Below are positions 44,592 through 52,262 of a stretch of DNA of 53,973 bases, one piece after another. The notes under the pieces are model-generated. The model did not search any database. It was not told the origin of the DNA and saw only the letters and a list, made by a program, of their open reading frames with translations. Origin of the DNA: an uncultured Gemmatimonadota bacterium (lineage in GTDB: Bacteria > Gemmatimonadota > Gemmatimonadetes > Gemmatimonadales > Gemmatimonadaceae); assembly GCA_902826615.1 (NCBI GenBank), contig CADEFN010000014.1, forward strand, positions 1 through 53,973. The letters run 5' to 3'. The position numbers were made by a program, and so were the translations under genes. Each line of letters begins with the position of its first letter. The stretch's first letter is position 1.

Positions 44592-44891
44592 ATGCCCCCA
44601 CGCCGCCGCGTAATCACCTCCCTCGCCGTCGCCGTCCTGCTCGGGTCCGCCAGGATCCTGCACGCGCAGGACTCATCTGCCGCGGCTGCACTCGCGCGTT
44701 GGCGCGTCACGGTTGGCGCGCCCGTCCGGGTGTCGGCGTTCGGGGCGCGGCGCAGTGGCAGGGTGGCCGGGGCGGACTCCACCGATCTGCTCCTCGGGCG
44801 CGCAGGGCAGGAGTGGCGAGTTCCGGTAGGGCAGGGGAAGGGGGCCGAGTCGTTCTTTTGGCGTGGTCGCAATGGCCAAACCGGCGAGTGA
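44592..44891 (+). pseudogene. Truncated secreted-protein gene (cassette 5, 3' end lost)
   Basis: 99 codons from ATG 44592. A signal peptide (SLAVAVLLGSARILHAQ) is followed by a strand-rich part (RVTVGAPVRVSAFGARRSGRV, then DSTDLLLGRAGQEWRVPV). In proteins of this pattern a membrane or further strand region normally follows, but here the frame ends soon after and overlaps the opposite-strand sigma-partner gene. It is likely a cassette gene broken by recombination near 44830-44890. Confidence 0.5.
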
Positions 44892-45185
44892 CGACTGCAC
44901 CCGGCTGGCGAGCGCATCGACATCGCGTTCGGCCACCTCCGTCACCGCGCGCGGGCGATGACGAGCCATGGCGAGAAGCGGTGCCGCCCATGCAGCGAAC
45001 TCGGTGTCGGTAGCGAGGCGGTCGGCCACCTGCTGCATCTCTTCAGGAGGGAGGGCGCCGATCAGGAAGTGCGCAAACTGCTCGACCTCCGGTGAGAGAG
45101 GCTCTGCCGACGCCACGAGTTCATCGACATGCTCCGCGTCGCTTGGCGGCGTGCCCACACCGGCGAGACGTTCACCCTCGGTCAT
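44673..45185 (-). pseudogene. Truncated membrane anti-sigma-like protein
   Basis: The start ATG 45185 overlaps the sigma-factor stop (ATGA). Residues PEVEQFAHFLIGALPPEEMQQVADRLATDTEFAAWAAPLL (read as about 33-72) match the corresponding part of the intact protein at 51422-51937. After about residue 105 the sequence becomes the antisense of the 44592 gene and carries no membrane helix, unlike the intact copy. It is therefore probably cut at the junction with the cassette region. Confidence 0.6.
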
Positions 45186-45793
45186 GTGTCCCACCGGTCG
45201 CGCAACGCGGTGTTGTCCATGCCAACGCTCGCCAGTTCGGATCGCAGCCTGGCGATGGCGCGGGCATACATCGACCGTGCGCTGGCTTCGCCAATGCTCA
45301 TCATCTTTCCGGCGGTGGCAAAGGAGGCGTCGTGGTCGTAGACCAGGAGAAAGACCTCAGCGCAACGGCGCGGAAGTTTGGCCACGGCTCGGCGGATCTG
45401 CTCGTCGATTTCGGCGTTGCTGGAGGGGAGTGTGGTCTTCACCCAGCGACGCATCGCGGCGGTGGGGCCAGTGATAAGTGCCGAAAGCCGGGCGCGTCGC
45501 ACGGACCGCCGCTTTCTATCACGGGCGAAATCGAGGACGAGGCCGAAAAGAAGAGGCTCCTGTTCGGCGGGATCGCTGTGGGCGGCCCCGGAGGACACCA
45601 TCTGGATGCTCCGAATCAGCGCGTCGTGCACGATGTCTTCCGCGTCTTCCATTGGCGCGACTTTGCGAGCGACGCTCAGGAGGCGAGCCAGATGTTCCCG
45701 ATAGGCGGCCCCGACGCCCCGGAGGGGGGTGGGTGTCCACTGAGCCGGGGTACCGGCAGGGCGAACCGTCGCGGATCGCTCGGAGTCCGTCAT
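45182..45793 (-). CDS. ECF-type sigma factor, copy 1
   Basis: 203 aa from ATG 45793 (ribosome site weak). Region 2 has EDAEDIVHDALIRSIQ and region 4 has LPRRCAEVFLLVYDHDASFATAGKMMSIGEASARSMYARAIARL (read as residues about 135-180). The protein ends LRDRWDT. It should direct RNA polymerase to its own set of promoters. It is coupled to the truncated partner gene and lies just outside the left end of the 31-bp inverted repeat. Confidence 0.75.
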   Translation of the reverse strand: MTDSERSATVRPAGTPAQWTPTPLRGVGAAYREHLARLLSVARKVAPMEDAEDIVHDALIRSIQMVSSGAAHSDPAEQEPLLFGLVLDFARDRKRRSVRRARLSALITGPTAAMRRWVKTTLPSSNAEIDEQIRRAVAKLPRRCAEVFLLVYDHDASFATAGKMMSIGEASARSMYARAIARLRSELASVGMDNTALRDRWDT

Positions 45794-45879
45794 GAGGTGT
45801 GGTGAAAGGGTCGCCGTCCTGGGACAAGCGAGAGTTGCTTTGACCATCGGAGGGAAAGCCGAGTCGCCTCCCCCTACCC

Positions 45880-45910
45880 ATATCCCGTCACGAGTTGGCA
45901 AAACGCGTCT
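45880..45910 (+). repeat. 31-bp terminal inverted repeat, left copy
   Basis: A 31-bp sequence starting ATATCCCGTCACGAGTT is the perfect reverse complement of 48850-48880. The two copies enclose 2.94 kb containing the DUF2188 gene, a helical-protein gene and the 21-bp repeat array. No target duplication is obvious next to the copies and no transposase or recombinase is inside, so this could be a non-autonomous element or an invertible segment. Confidence 0.85.
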
Positions 45911-46018
45911 ATCAATTTTCCGCCGGGGGGTTGGAAGGCAATGGGGGGCGGGTTGGGTCCTGATGGGGGCAGCCTACCGGGGCCCACGAAATGGGGTTGG
46001 ATGGCGAAGACAGAAAGA

Positions 46019-46045
46019 GGGGCGTGGGGCAAAGCCCCACGCCCC
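46019..46045 (-). terminator. Strong intrinsic-type terminator after the DUF2188 gene
   Basis: GGGGCGTGGGGC (46019-46030) pairs with GCCCCACGCCCC (46034-46045) around an AAA/TTT loop, a perfect 12-bp stem. On the minus strand it follows the DUF2188 stop by 16 nt and leads into a T-rich tail (TCTTTCTGTC). Confidence 0.65.
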
Positions 46046-46060
46046 CCTCCCTGACCGACC

Positions 46061-46312
46061 TTAGTGCTTCGTGTCCCGCACCGACTCCGGGTCGTGACCG
46101 TAGCTGTCACTGTCCCGGATCCGCCCGTCCGGCCGATGGATCACCACCTCACTGCGCCGCGCTTTCGCCTCCGGGATCGCCTCGGCGATCGCGTCCTGCT
46201 GCGAGACGGGCACCTTCGACAGAATGCGCCCGCGGGCCACGCGGGCCACAAACCGTCGGCTACCAGCCGGGACGACGTGCACGTTGCGTTTCCTGCGTCT
46301 GTTTCTGGCCAT
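46061..46312 (-). CDS. DUF2188-family protein
   Basis: 83 aa from ATG 46312. The strands NVHVVPAGSRRFVARVARG, then QDAIAEAIPEA and EVVIHRPDGRIRDSDSYG have the order and the RPDGRI.D.DSYG end of DUF2188, a small alpha/beta domain of unknown function often found in mobile DNA. A basic start (RNRRRKRN) may bind nucleic acid. It is the second gene after the helical-protein gene inside the 31-bp inverted repeats and ends before a strong hairpin. Confidence 0.8.
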   Translation of the reverse strand: MARNRRRKRNVHVVPAGSRRFVARVARGRILSKVPVSQQDAIAEAIPEAKARRSEVVIHRPDGRIRDSDSYGHDPESVRDTKH

Positions 46313-46347
46313 GATGTTCACCGTGATTGGTTGAGTGGAATTGGGGA

Positions 46348-47073
46348 CTACGCGGCAACTGCAGGGGGAACGTCCGAAACAGGCGCCGGAGCCGACCCGG
46401 CAGGTGAATCGTCGACCGGCGGCGCTGCCGACGCCGGTGAGGAGAGGCGGGCAAAACGGGAGATGCTGCGCCATTCGGCCGCACGGGATGGTGTGCCCGC
46501 GAGGCGTGGGGAGACCATGTCGTCGAGCATGCGTACGATATCACGTCCCCTCGCGTACTCACGGCGCAAGCCCGCCGTCGACGCGGCACGCCGCCCGAGA
46601 TCGGCGGCGCGTGCGTCGATCACCGTGCGCAGCTCCGCCGCCGCTTTCGCCATCCGATCGACGAAGTCGGCAGAGAGGCCGGCGCCGGTGAACTTTGCCG
46701 TGTGCTGCTTGGCCATTTGGGCCATGGCCTCGGCCGCGGCGATGACGCCTTGATAGTCGCGCGTTCTGGGCATCGAAAACGCGGCCAGCAGGTCGGGATC
46801 ACTCGGGAAGAGGGTACGCGCCGCATTCGCGACCGGCCGCATGAATTCACGCCGAACGGAGCTGATCGCCGAGCGGGAGAGCTGAGTACCGGCCGACGCC
46901 TGCCGGGTACGCGCGTCCTGTTCCCGTGCGTACGTCTCGATTTGCAGGATGACGTCGTCCAGCTGCGTGACGACGCCACCCACCGACCCGAGGCCGACCT
47001 CGGGCGCCTCGGTCTTGAGGAAGTCCCGCACTCGGCGGAACACCTGCACGGCTTGCTTCTCCCTGGTCAACAT
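46348..47073 (-). CDS. Helical protein of unknown function inside the inverted-repeat module
   Basis: 241 aa from ATG 47073 with GGAGG upstream. It is mostly helical (EKQAVQVFRRVRDFLKTEAPEV, then AMAQMAKQHTAKFTGAGLSADFVDRMAKAAAELRTV, read in shorter runs), and a Ser/Pro/Ala-rich tail ends PPAVAA. It has no known motif. It lies 35 nt upstream of DUF2188, so both are in one transcript. Gene order in an inverted-repeat module with a 21-bp array suggests it is the module's own protein. Confidence 0.7.
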   Translation of the reverse strand: MLTREKQAVQVFRRVRDFLKTEAPEVGLGSVGGVVTQLDDVILQIETYAREQDARTRQASAGTQLSRSAISSVRREFMRPVANAARTLFPSDPDLLAAFSMPRTRDYQGVIAAAEAMAQMAKQHTAKFTGAGLSADFVDRMAKAAAELRTVIDARAADLGRRAASTAGLRREYARGRDIVRMLDDMVSPRLAGTPSRAAEWRSISRFARLSSPASAAPPVDDSPAGSAPAPVSDVPPAVAA

Positions 47074-47234
47074 GATGGTGCCTCCATATAGATGGGACGC
47101 CGAATGGAAGCCACCGCGAGCGGGCGTCCCGAATCGCCCGCGGTGGAGATGCTGCGTTGTGGTTGTACGGCAGAGGGGGCCGCGTGACCTGCACTGGCCT
47201 TCGTCCAGGCGGCATCGCCTCGGTGGTGAGCGAA

Positions 47235-48200
47235 GCTGTCGCGTGCCGCAGCGCGGAGCCTCGTGCGCGCTCCGCACTGGTGCCTGCGCACATCGCACTG
47301 CCTCGTGTTCGCTCAGCCATGGCGCGTGCACATCTCACTGTGCCTCGTGCACACTCAGCCGAGCCTCGTTCGCATCCCGACGAGTCGTTGGCACATGTCG
47401 CGCAGTGGTGTCGCTACTCGACTGAGCGTCGTGCACATGTCACGCTGCCGCCTGCTCGCGCCGGCCTGCTTCGTGACAGCGCTGCGCTGACACGTCGCAG
47501 GGTTTCTCTAACACGTGGTAGCGTTGCGCTGCGACGCGGCAGGGCCGCCCGGTCACGCGGCTCAGCAGCCCTGACTCGCGACCGTGCCGCTGAGCCCCAT
47601 GCGCGGCGCGCCGAGGGTGGTGTCCGGATGACCGGGAGTCGTGTACAGTCGACACTGCCTCGTGTAGACGTCGCGCGGTCGCCTGAGCACTCCAAATCGG
47701 CGCGTGCACATCCCGCGCTGCCGCGTGAACGACTGGCTGAGTGGCGTGCACGGGCAGCATGACCGTCTGCACGACCAGCTGTGCCTGATGCACACTTCGC
47801 AGAGTGTCCTGCACGGGCGTCTCTGCTCCATGCAGAAGCGGCTTTGTGTCATGCAAAGGCCGCTACGCCCCGTGTCCACATCGCACAGCCATGTGCACCA
47901 CCACCAGCATGCCGTGGTCATGCCACGCTGCCGCGTGCTCAGGCCGCCCTGTCGCGTGATAGCGCCGCCCTGTCGCGTCGTAGCGCGGCCCTGCCGCGTC
48001 GCTGCGCCGCCCTGTTGCGTCGTAGCGCCGCTCTGCCGCGGGTCAGCGCCACGCTGTCACGTGACAGCGCCGCCTTGTCTCGCGCACGGGCGACTTTGCT
48101 TCATGCACACGTCGCCCTATCGAGCGTCGACTCGACTCTGTGTCGTCCAATGGCCGCGCAGTGTCATGCAATGGCCGCCGAGCGGCGTTTTTTCGCGCCG
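47235..48200 (+). repeat. 46 degenerate 21-bp tandem repeats without an indel
   Basis: From 47235 every 21 bases starts a new unit. In the + reading frame the unit encodes L-P/S-R-x-x-x-A (consensus Leu-Pro-Arg-Ala-His-Val-Ala). By my hand alignment codon 7 is Ala or Thr in about 40 of 46 units while its third base is freely A, C, G or T. Spacing is exact throughout: no unit is shorter or longer. A single in-frame stop (TGA 47760-47762) splits it into 47157-47762 and 47781-48323. It could be two repeat proteins, one disrupted protein, or a binding array (21 bp is two helical turns). Confidence 0.85.
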
Positions 48201-48323
48201 GGCCTTGTTTCATGTCAGCGCAGCGCATCGCTGGCGCGCCTAACGGCGTTGACCGGGTCCTGCGCGTCGTCCACCGGCGTCCCGGTGTGGCCGAACGAGC
48301 GCGCTCCCGAACGCCATGGCTGA

Positions 48324-48946
48324 CGCTATCCACACAATGTTTGCGGCGCGTCGCCGCCCTGCGTCTTGAGCCATCGATGGCCGGCCGCGTCGCCCCTTTG
48401 GAGCACGCTCCGGTCTTGCTGGGCAGCCGAGCCGCGTGCAGGCTCGGCAGAACGCGCCTCCTGGCGAGACGAGGCCCTTCATATAAAAGGGGCGTGCCGC
48501 CGAGGGTGTGCGTTCCCTCATGTCTCGTCAGTCGAACCCGAGAGCGGCATGGCCCTGTCGCATGTACGGCGTGCCGAGTCGCTGACTCCCGTGTTCCGCC
48601 GCATCGACGAGCGGACCGTCTCGAGGAGCCGCCTCCTGACACGGATCGCACAGTGACTCGAAGAACCGCGCCCCAGCCGAACGCAGAAGAGTGGGCGATG
48701 GTGCGCTCCCACCGTTGCCGAAGCAGACCCGACTCTGTGCTCTCTATATGTAAAGGCCACAGAAACAGGTTTTCGGCAAGCGGTCACGCAAAGAAATCTG
48801 CGCCCGCGTGGTGTCGTGTTCGTAAAGTCGCGAAAGGTTTGGCGCGCGAAGACGCGTTTTGCCAACTCGTGACGGGATATAGATGAGGGGCACGATATCG
48901 ACTTCGGCATTGCAGAAAATTGGATGCCGCGTTTTGGGGAGGGATC
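48324..48946. other. Stretch between the repeat array and the next promoter, 623 bp
   Basis: No supported gene. It contains an 8-bp-stem hairpin (GCCGAGCC 48426-48433 with GGCTCGGC 48441-48448), an A/T-rich spot (ATATAAAAG near 48481) and the right copy of the 31-bp repeat (48850-48880). Short frames (for example 48549-48656) have no ribosome site. Confidence 0.45.
48850..48880 (-). repeat. 31-bp terminal inverted repeat, right copy
   Basis: Perfect reverse complement of 45880-45910 (ends TCGTGACGGGATAT). It is the right border of the 3.0 kb module; the first conserved promoter-like element begins 43 bp beyond it. Confidence 0.85.
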
Positions 48947-48959
48947 GTGTCATTGGTAG
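48923..48959 (+). promoter_or_regulatory. Conserved promoter-like element 1 (before the four-gene operon)
   Basis: GATGCCGCG, 15 bases, GTGTCATTGGTAG. The identical blocks at the same spacing recur at 50715-50751, before the sigma-factor operon. The distance to the downstream start codon is similar (51 and 56 bp). Two-block architecture with fixed spacing suits an ECF-sigma promoter or an operator. It may be read by the sigma factor at 50808. Confidence 0.7.
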
Positions 48960-49010
48960 CAGGACCACGAACACGGTGCGGTAGAGAGCTGGCAACTCGG
49001 GAGGAACATT

Positions 49011-49430
49011 ATGGCCGGAACCCGACGATGGACGGAACGTGAGCGCGAGCTGTTACGCCGGATCGCGCGAGAGGGAAAGCCGACCCGCGCGATTGCGCGG
49101 GTGCTTGGACGGAGCAGGATCGCAGTGCGGGTGATGGCGTGCCGGCTGAAAGTGCGTCTCACCTCGCCGGTCGGTCGCCCACGTTCGCAACGTGTGGTGA
49201 CAGACGTGGTGCGTGACGTGGCGGCGACGACGCGGGCGGTGTTCGGGGCGGCTCGCTTTGCCGCGTTTGAGGCGGTCGAAGCCGCGCTTGGTCGGCTTTA
49301 TGGCGGCTGCAGCACCGGACGAGACGATTCGCGCGAGCAACCCGGCACCGCACGCCACGGGGCGGCGGCGCGGCGCGGAGCCCCGGCACGGGGGCTTATC
49401 ACTCTCACACCATGCGGAGCCGGCAGATGA
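49011..49430 (+). CDS. Helix-turn-helix (SANT/GcrA-like) DNA-binding protein
   Basis: 139 aa from ATG 49011 with GGGAGGAAC upstream. Residues 5-48 (RRWTERERELLRRIAREGKP, then TRAIARVLGRSRIAVRVMACRL) fit a three-helix MYB/SANT-type domain such as GcrA or phage HTH proteins. The rest is basic and Arg/Gly-rich. It is the first of four genes joined by ATGA overlaps and is probably the regulator of that set. Confidence 0.65.
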   Translation: MAGTRRWTERERELLRRIAREGKPTRAIARVLGRSRIAVRVMACRLKVRLTSPVGRPRSQRVVTDVVRDVAATTRAVFGAARFAAFEAVEAALGRLYGGCSTGRDDSREQPGTARHGAAARRGAPARGLITLTPCGAGR

Positions 49431-49936
49431 TTGTCCTTTCTCCGCCGCTCTTCCTCGCCGCGCTCTATCAGGTGGCCGACGAGGCGGACCACTTCCCGGG
49501 CGGTGACCTGCGACTCGGGTGGTCGGGACGCTTGCCACCGGATATCGCGCTGGTACATCGCGTGGGTCTGGCGAGCCATCGCGATCCGGTCGCGCAGTCA
49601 TCGCGCTGGCCCTTTGTCACGTGGGACACGGCCGACGCCTTCAGGCGATCGGCGGCACGGGACGACTTGTCTGTGGACGTGCCGAGTCCCGGGGACTTTG
49701 TCGTCACCTCGTCGCGGGACGGTCTCATTCCCGACACCGTGGCGATGGTGCTGACGGTGGTGCAGCGCGGGTCGCGCATGCCCTCGGCGCCGGCGGAATG
49801 CAAGCTGTTGTTTGCCACTGGAGATGTGAGTGATCCGGGGTGGCTGAATGTCTGCCGAGTGCGGCGATGGTGCGGTGCGGCGCGTGGCGATGTCGTGATC
49901 CGATGGGCTGATTGGGAGCAGGAGGTGGCCGCATGA
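49427..49936 (+). CDS. Unknown protein, second gene of the four-gene operon
   Basis: 169 aa; ATG 49427 overlaps the previous stop (ATGA). The sequence mixes strands and short helices (FLAALYQVADEADHFPGGDLRLGWSG, then WDTADAFRRSAARDDLSVDVPSPGDFVVTSS, read in shorter runs) and contains a Cys pair near VCRVRRWCG. It has no signal peptide, membrane span or recognised motif. The operon context resembles phage or island modules. Confidence 0.6.
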   Translation: MIVLSPPLFLAALYQVADEADHFPGGDLRLGWSGRLPPDIALVHRVGLASHRDPVAQSSRWPFVTWDTADAFRRSAARDDLSVDVPSPGDFVVTSSRDGLIPDTVAMVLTVVQRGSRMPSAPAECKLLFATGDVSDPGWLNVCRVRRWCGAARGDVVIRWADWEQEVAA

Positions 49937-50304
49937 GCCGCCGTACCAAGCAGCGCCGCTGGTTTCGGCGGCTGACCGCGAGTGAGCGCCCCGTGGTGCG
50001 GACGATGGCACGGGCAATGAGCCGCGGCGACAGGGACTTTGCCGAGGACCTGGAGCAGGAAGGATTGCTCGCGATGTATCTGATGGCGCCGGAGATGCTG
50101 GAGCGGGCCAGCGATGCGCAGGAGACGGCGCGTGATACCGCCTTTGAGGCGATGAAGCCGTATCGGCGTCGCATGGGTCCCGGGCGTCCGTGCGAGGACG
50201 CGGGGGAGTACAGCGGGTGGATGGTGATAACAGGCAGGCGCATGAGTGGAGGCGGCACGGGCGACGCAACAGGCGAGACGCCACACGGGGGAACCGAGAC
50301 ATGA
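49933..50304 (+). CDS. Sigma-factor region-2-like small protein, third gene of the operon
   Basis: 123 aa; ATG 49933 overlaps the previous stop. Residues FAEDLEQEGLLAMYLMAPEMLERA, read in shorter runs, resemble sigma-70 region 2.1-2.2 (DLEQEGLLAM) and an Arg-rich following helix (EAMKPYRRR). The end (GWMVITGRRMSGGGTGDATG) lacks region 4. It could be a partial sigma or a sigma-interacting protein. The match is to the general pattern only. Confidence 0.5.
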   Translation: MSRRTKQRRWFRRLTASERPVVRTMARAMSRGDRDFAEDLEQEGLLAMYLMAPEMLERASDAQETARDTAFEAMKPYRRRMGPGRPCEDAGEYSGWMVITGRRMSGGGTGDATGETPHGGTET

Positions 50305-50678
50305 GCCCGAGCGCCAGACAACGAAACCCGCGTCGTTTGTACGGGCGGGCCACTACTCCGGCCGCTGGTACGGGGCGTGGTGTCGCGGATCTTCAGCGGG
50401 GATGGTGGGTCCTTGGGATCGCGGGGACGCTGGTGGGTGCGCTCGGATTCCAGGCGTTGCCGCCGGCTCGTCGGCTGGCCCTTCTGGAGAGTGTGAACGC
50501 GCGGCAGGACTCAGTGAATGCGAGCCAGGACTCGGTGCTGGCGGCCCATCAACGGGTAGAGCGGGAGGCGCTGGACTCAATCAACCGGCAGTTGGGGCAG
50601 CTGCTGGCGGGGCAGTGCGCGAAGGAGCGGGACCGTATGGCGCGTTTGCTGTATGCCTGTGGCCGGTGGGACAAGTGA
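50301..50678 (+). CDS. Small membrane protein with helical tail, fourth gene of the operon
   Basis: 125 aa; ATG 50301 overlaps the previous stop. A hydrophobic helix (WWVLGIAGTLVGALGFQAL, about 35-53) is followed by a helix with repeated NARQDSVNASQDSVLAAHQRVE (read as about 66-87) and a Cys near LLAGQCAKERDRM. The layout recalls spanin or holin-like proteins but no family fits. It closes the four-gene set. Confidence 0.55.
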   Translation: MSPSARQRNPRRLYGRATTPAAGTGRGVADLQRGWWVLGIAGTLVGALGFQALPPARRLALLESVNARQDSVNASQDSVLAAHQRVEREALDSINRQLGQLLAGQCAKERDRMARLLYACGRWDK

Positions 50679-50714
50679 CAGGGTGAGTGACAGAACGCCG
50701 GTCGTCCGCCTTCC

Positions 50715-50751
50715 GATGCCGCGATCTGGGGGGGTATGGTGTCATTGGTAG
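50715..50751 (+). promoter_or_regulatory. Conserved promoter-like element 2 (before the sigma operon)
   Basis: Same two blocks and 15-base spacing as 48923-48959. It lies 56 bp before the sigma-factor ATG. This would allow the sigma factor to activate both its own operon and the four-gene operon. Confidence 0.7.
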
Positions 50752-50807
50752 AAGAGGGCTCATGAGAACGCTGATCTGGTGAAACCGGCAGGCTAACCGG
50801 AATTCGG

Positions 50808-51425
50808 ATGAACGATCACGAGTACAACGGCGGGTGGCGGGCCGATGGCGAATGCCGGGCCATGGGTGCCGATGTCCATTCGGGGCTCGACCCCGAGGCC
50901 GCGCGCACGATGGTCGCTGACCTCTACACGGCAAAGGCGGCACAGTGGATTGCCGCACTCGAGAGCCGCCTTGGGCGGGAGGCGGAGGATGTGGTCCACG
51001 ACGCCTTTGCCATTCTATGGCGGATTGTCACCGGCCGAGGGGTGCCGCGGAATGTTCACGGGCTGATGGTGATCACCATTCAACGGCTGACATTGAACCG
51101 CTGGCGGCATTGTCGGGTGGTGGGGCGGGCCGCGGAGGGAGTGGAAGCACAAATTCGAGCGATGGACAGGCCGTGGATGGACCCGCTGCGGGTGACGACG
51201 GACGCGGAACTCGATTCGGCGATCCAGGCGTTGGTGGATGCGTTGCCGCTGCATCAGAAGGTGTCGTGGGAACGGGTGCGTCGCGACGGCCAGCCGGTGT
51301 CTGAAGCGGCGGCGGCCCTGGGCGTGAAACATGGCAGCTTGCGAAAAACGCTGAGTCGAGCGAACGAGAGCCTGCGCAAAGGGCTCGAGGCAGCGGGACA
51401 TCTGGGCAAGGAGGAGTCGAAATGA
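50808..51425 (+). CDS. ECF-type sigma factor, copy 2
   Basis: 205 aa from ATG 50808. Region 2 has EDVVHDAFAILWRIVTGRG and region 4 has LHQKVSWERVRRDGQPVSEAAAALGVKHGSLRKTLSRANESLRKGL (read as residues about 146-190). It is coupled by ATGA to the next gene, its likely partner. Two matching upstream elements suggest autoregulation and control of 49011-50678. Confidence 0.75.
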   Translation: MNDHEYNGGWRADGECRAMGADVHSGLDPEAARTMVADLYTAKAAQWIAALESRLGREAEDVVHDAFAILWRIVTGRGVPRNVHGLMVITIQRLTLNRWRHCRVVGRAAEGVEAQIRAMDRPWMDPLRVTTDAELDSAIQALVDALPLHQKVSWERVRRDGQPVSEAAAALGVKHGSLRKTLSRANESLRKGLEAAGHLGKEESK

Positions 51426-51937
51426 GCGACCACATGCCGGACTTCGGTGATGTTGACGCCGGGAGTGCGTCGGATCACGCGGCACAGGTGCCGGACGCGG
51501 AGCACACGCACGGGGTCGACCATCCGGTTGAACCGGGTATGGCGGACCATGCCCCGGAGTTCGCTGCGATGCCGCACCTGACGCCGGATGAGCAGCTTGC
51601 CTACGCGTTTGTTGCCGGTGACTTACCGGAGAGCGAGCAGGCCGCGGTCGAGCGGCGGATACAGGAGGATCCGGACTTTGCTTACCTGGTGACCCCCTTG
51701 CTCGATGTCATGGGTCCGCATCTGCTGGCCAGAGCCGTGACGCCGCGACGTACTTCGCCCGAGAGTTTTGAGCGGTACCTCAGTCGCACCGGACGTACGA
51801 TCCATCGGACCCCCGACGGTCCGACGCCACGCACCGGTGGCTTTTGGCACCGACCGAGGGCGCCTATGACTGTCCTGCTGGTGATTTGGGTGATTTGGTC
51901 GCTGATGGAGTTCTTTTTGCCGAAACTGTTCGGCTGA
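51422..51937 (+). CDS. Membrane anti-sigma-like protein, copy 2 (intact)
   Basis: 171 aa; ATG 51422 overlaps the sigma stop. An acidic start is followed by a helical domain (TPDEQLAYAFVAGDLPESEQAAVERRIQEDPDFAYLVTPLL, read as residues about 57-97), which aligns with the truncated copy at 44673-45185. One C-terminal membrane helix (MTVLLVIWVIWSLMEFF) follows. Cytoplasmic helical domain plus single C-terminal helix fits a membrane-bound anti-sigma factor, although the zinc motif H-x3-C-x2-C is missing. Confidence 0.65.
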   Translation: MSDHMPDFGDVDAGSASDHAAQVPDAEHTHGVDHPVEPGMADHAPEFAAMPHLTPDEQLAYAFVAGDLPESEQAAVERRIQEDPDFAYLVTPLLDVMGPHLLARAVTPRRTSPESFERYLSRTGRTIHRTPDGPTPRTGGFWHRPRAPMTVLLVIWVIWSLMEFFLPKLFG

Positions 51938-52262
51938 TTGTTAGCGGTGACCCCGGATACTGCGGCGTGGGCATATCGGGGTCTTGGACAGATAATGCTG
52001 CAGAGGTGGCAGGGGGTGGCGCCGCGTCTTTGGAGAGGGGTTGGCGGATATCCCAGCATGGCGCGCGCGAATATCTGGAGGTGGGCGGGGGGGGGACGGC
52101 GAGCCAACCGATGGACTGCCAATGTGTTGGCGCTCTCAAGTGTTATGTGCGAGTGGTGGGGAAGGCGGCGAGGATGGCGCTTATTGGTGTCGGCGGTGCA
52201 GGAGCGGACATTTGCCGCCTATCCGGGTTGTGGTTGCGAGGGCTACGCAGCAGAATAGAGAG
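51938..52262. other. Intergenic stretch, 325 bp
   Basis: No supported gene. A short palindrome (GCCAAC near 52100 with GTTGGC near 52124) is seen, but no clear attC. Frames here run into the antisense of the toxin-antitoxin genes. Confidence 0.4.

Noticed and set aside
45092-45805. 237-aa + strand open frame
   Set aside because: Antisense to the ECF sigma factor gene with recognisable regions 2 and 4.
47235-48200. CRISPR array
   Set aside because: No constant repeat with unique spacers; units are 21 bp back-to-back and all positions vary. No cas genes nearby.
45880-48880. Retron, diversity-generating element or complete transposon
   Set aside because: No reverse transcriptase, transposase or recombinase open frame between or beside the inverted repeats.
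51938-52262. attC site left of the toxin-antitoxin pair
   Set aside because: Only a 6-bp palindrome (GCCAAC/GTTGGC) is present, without longer arms or consensus boxes.
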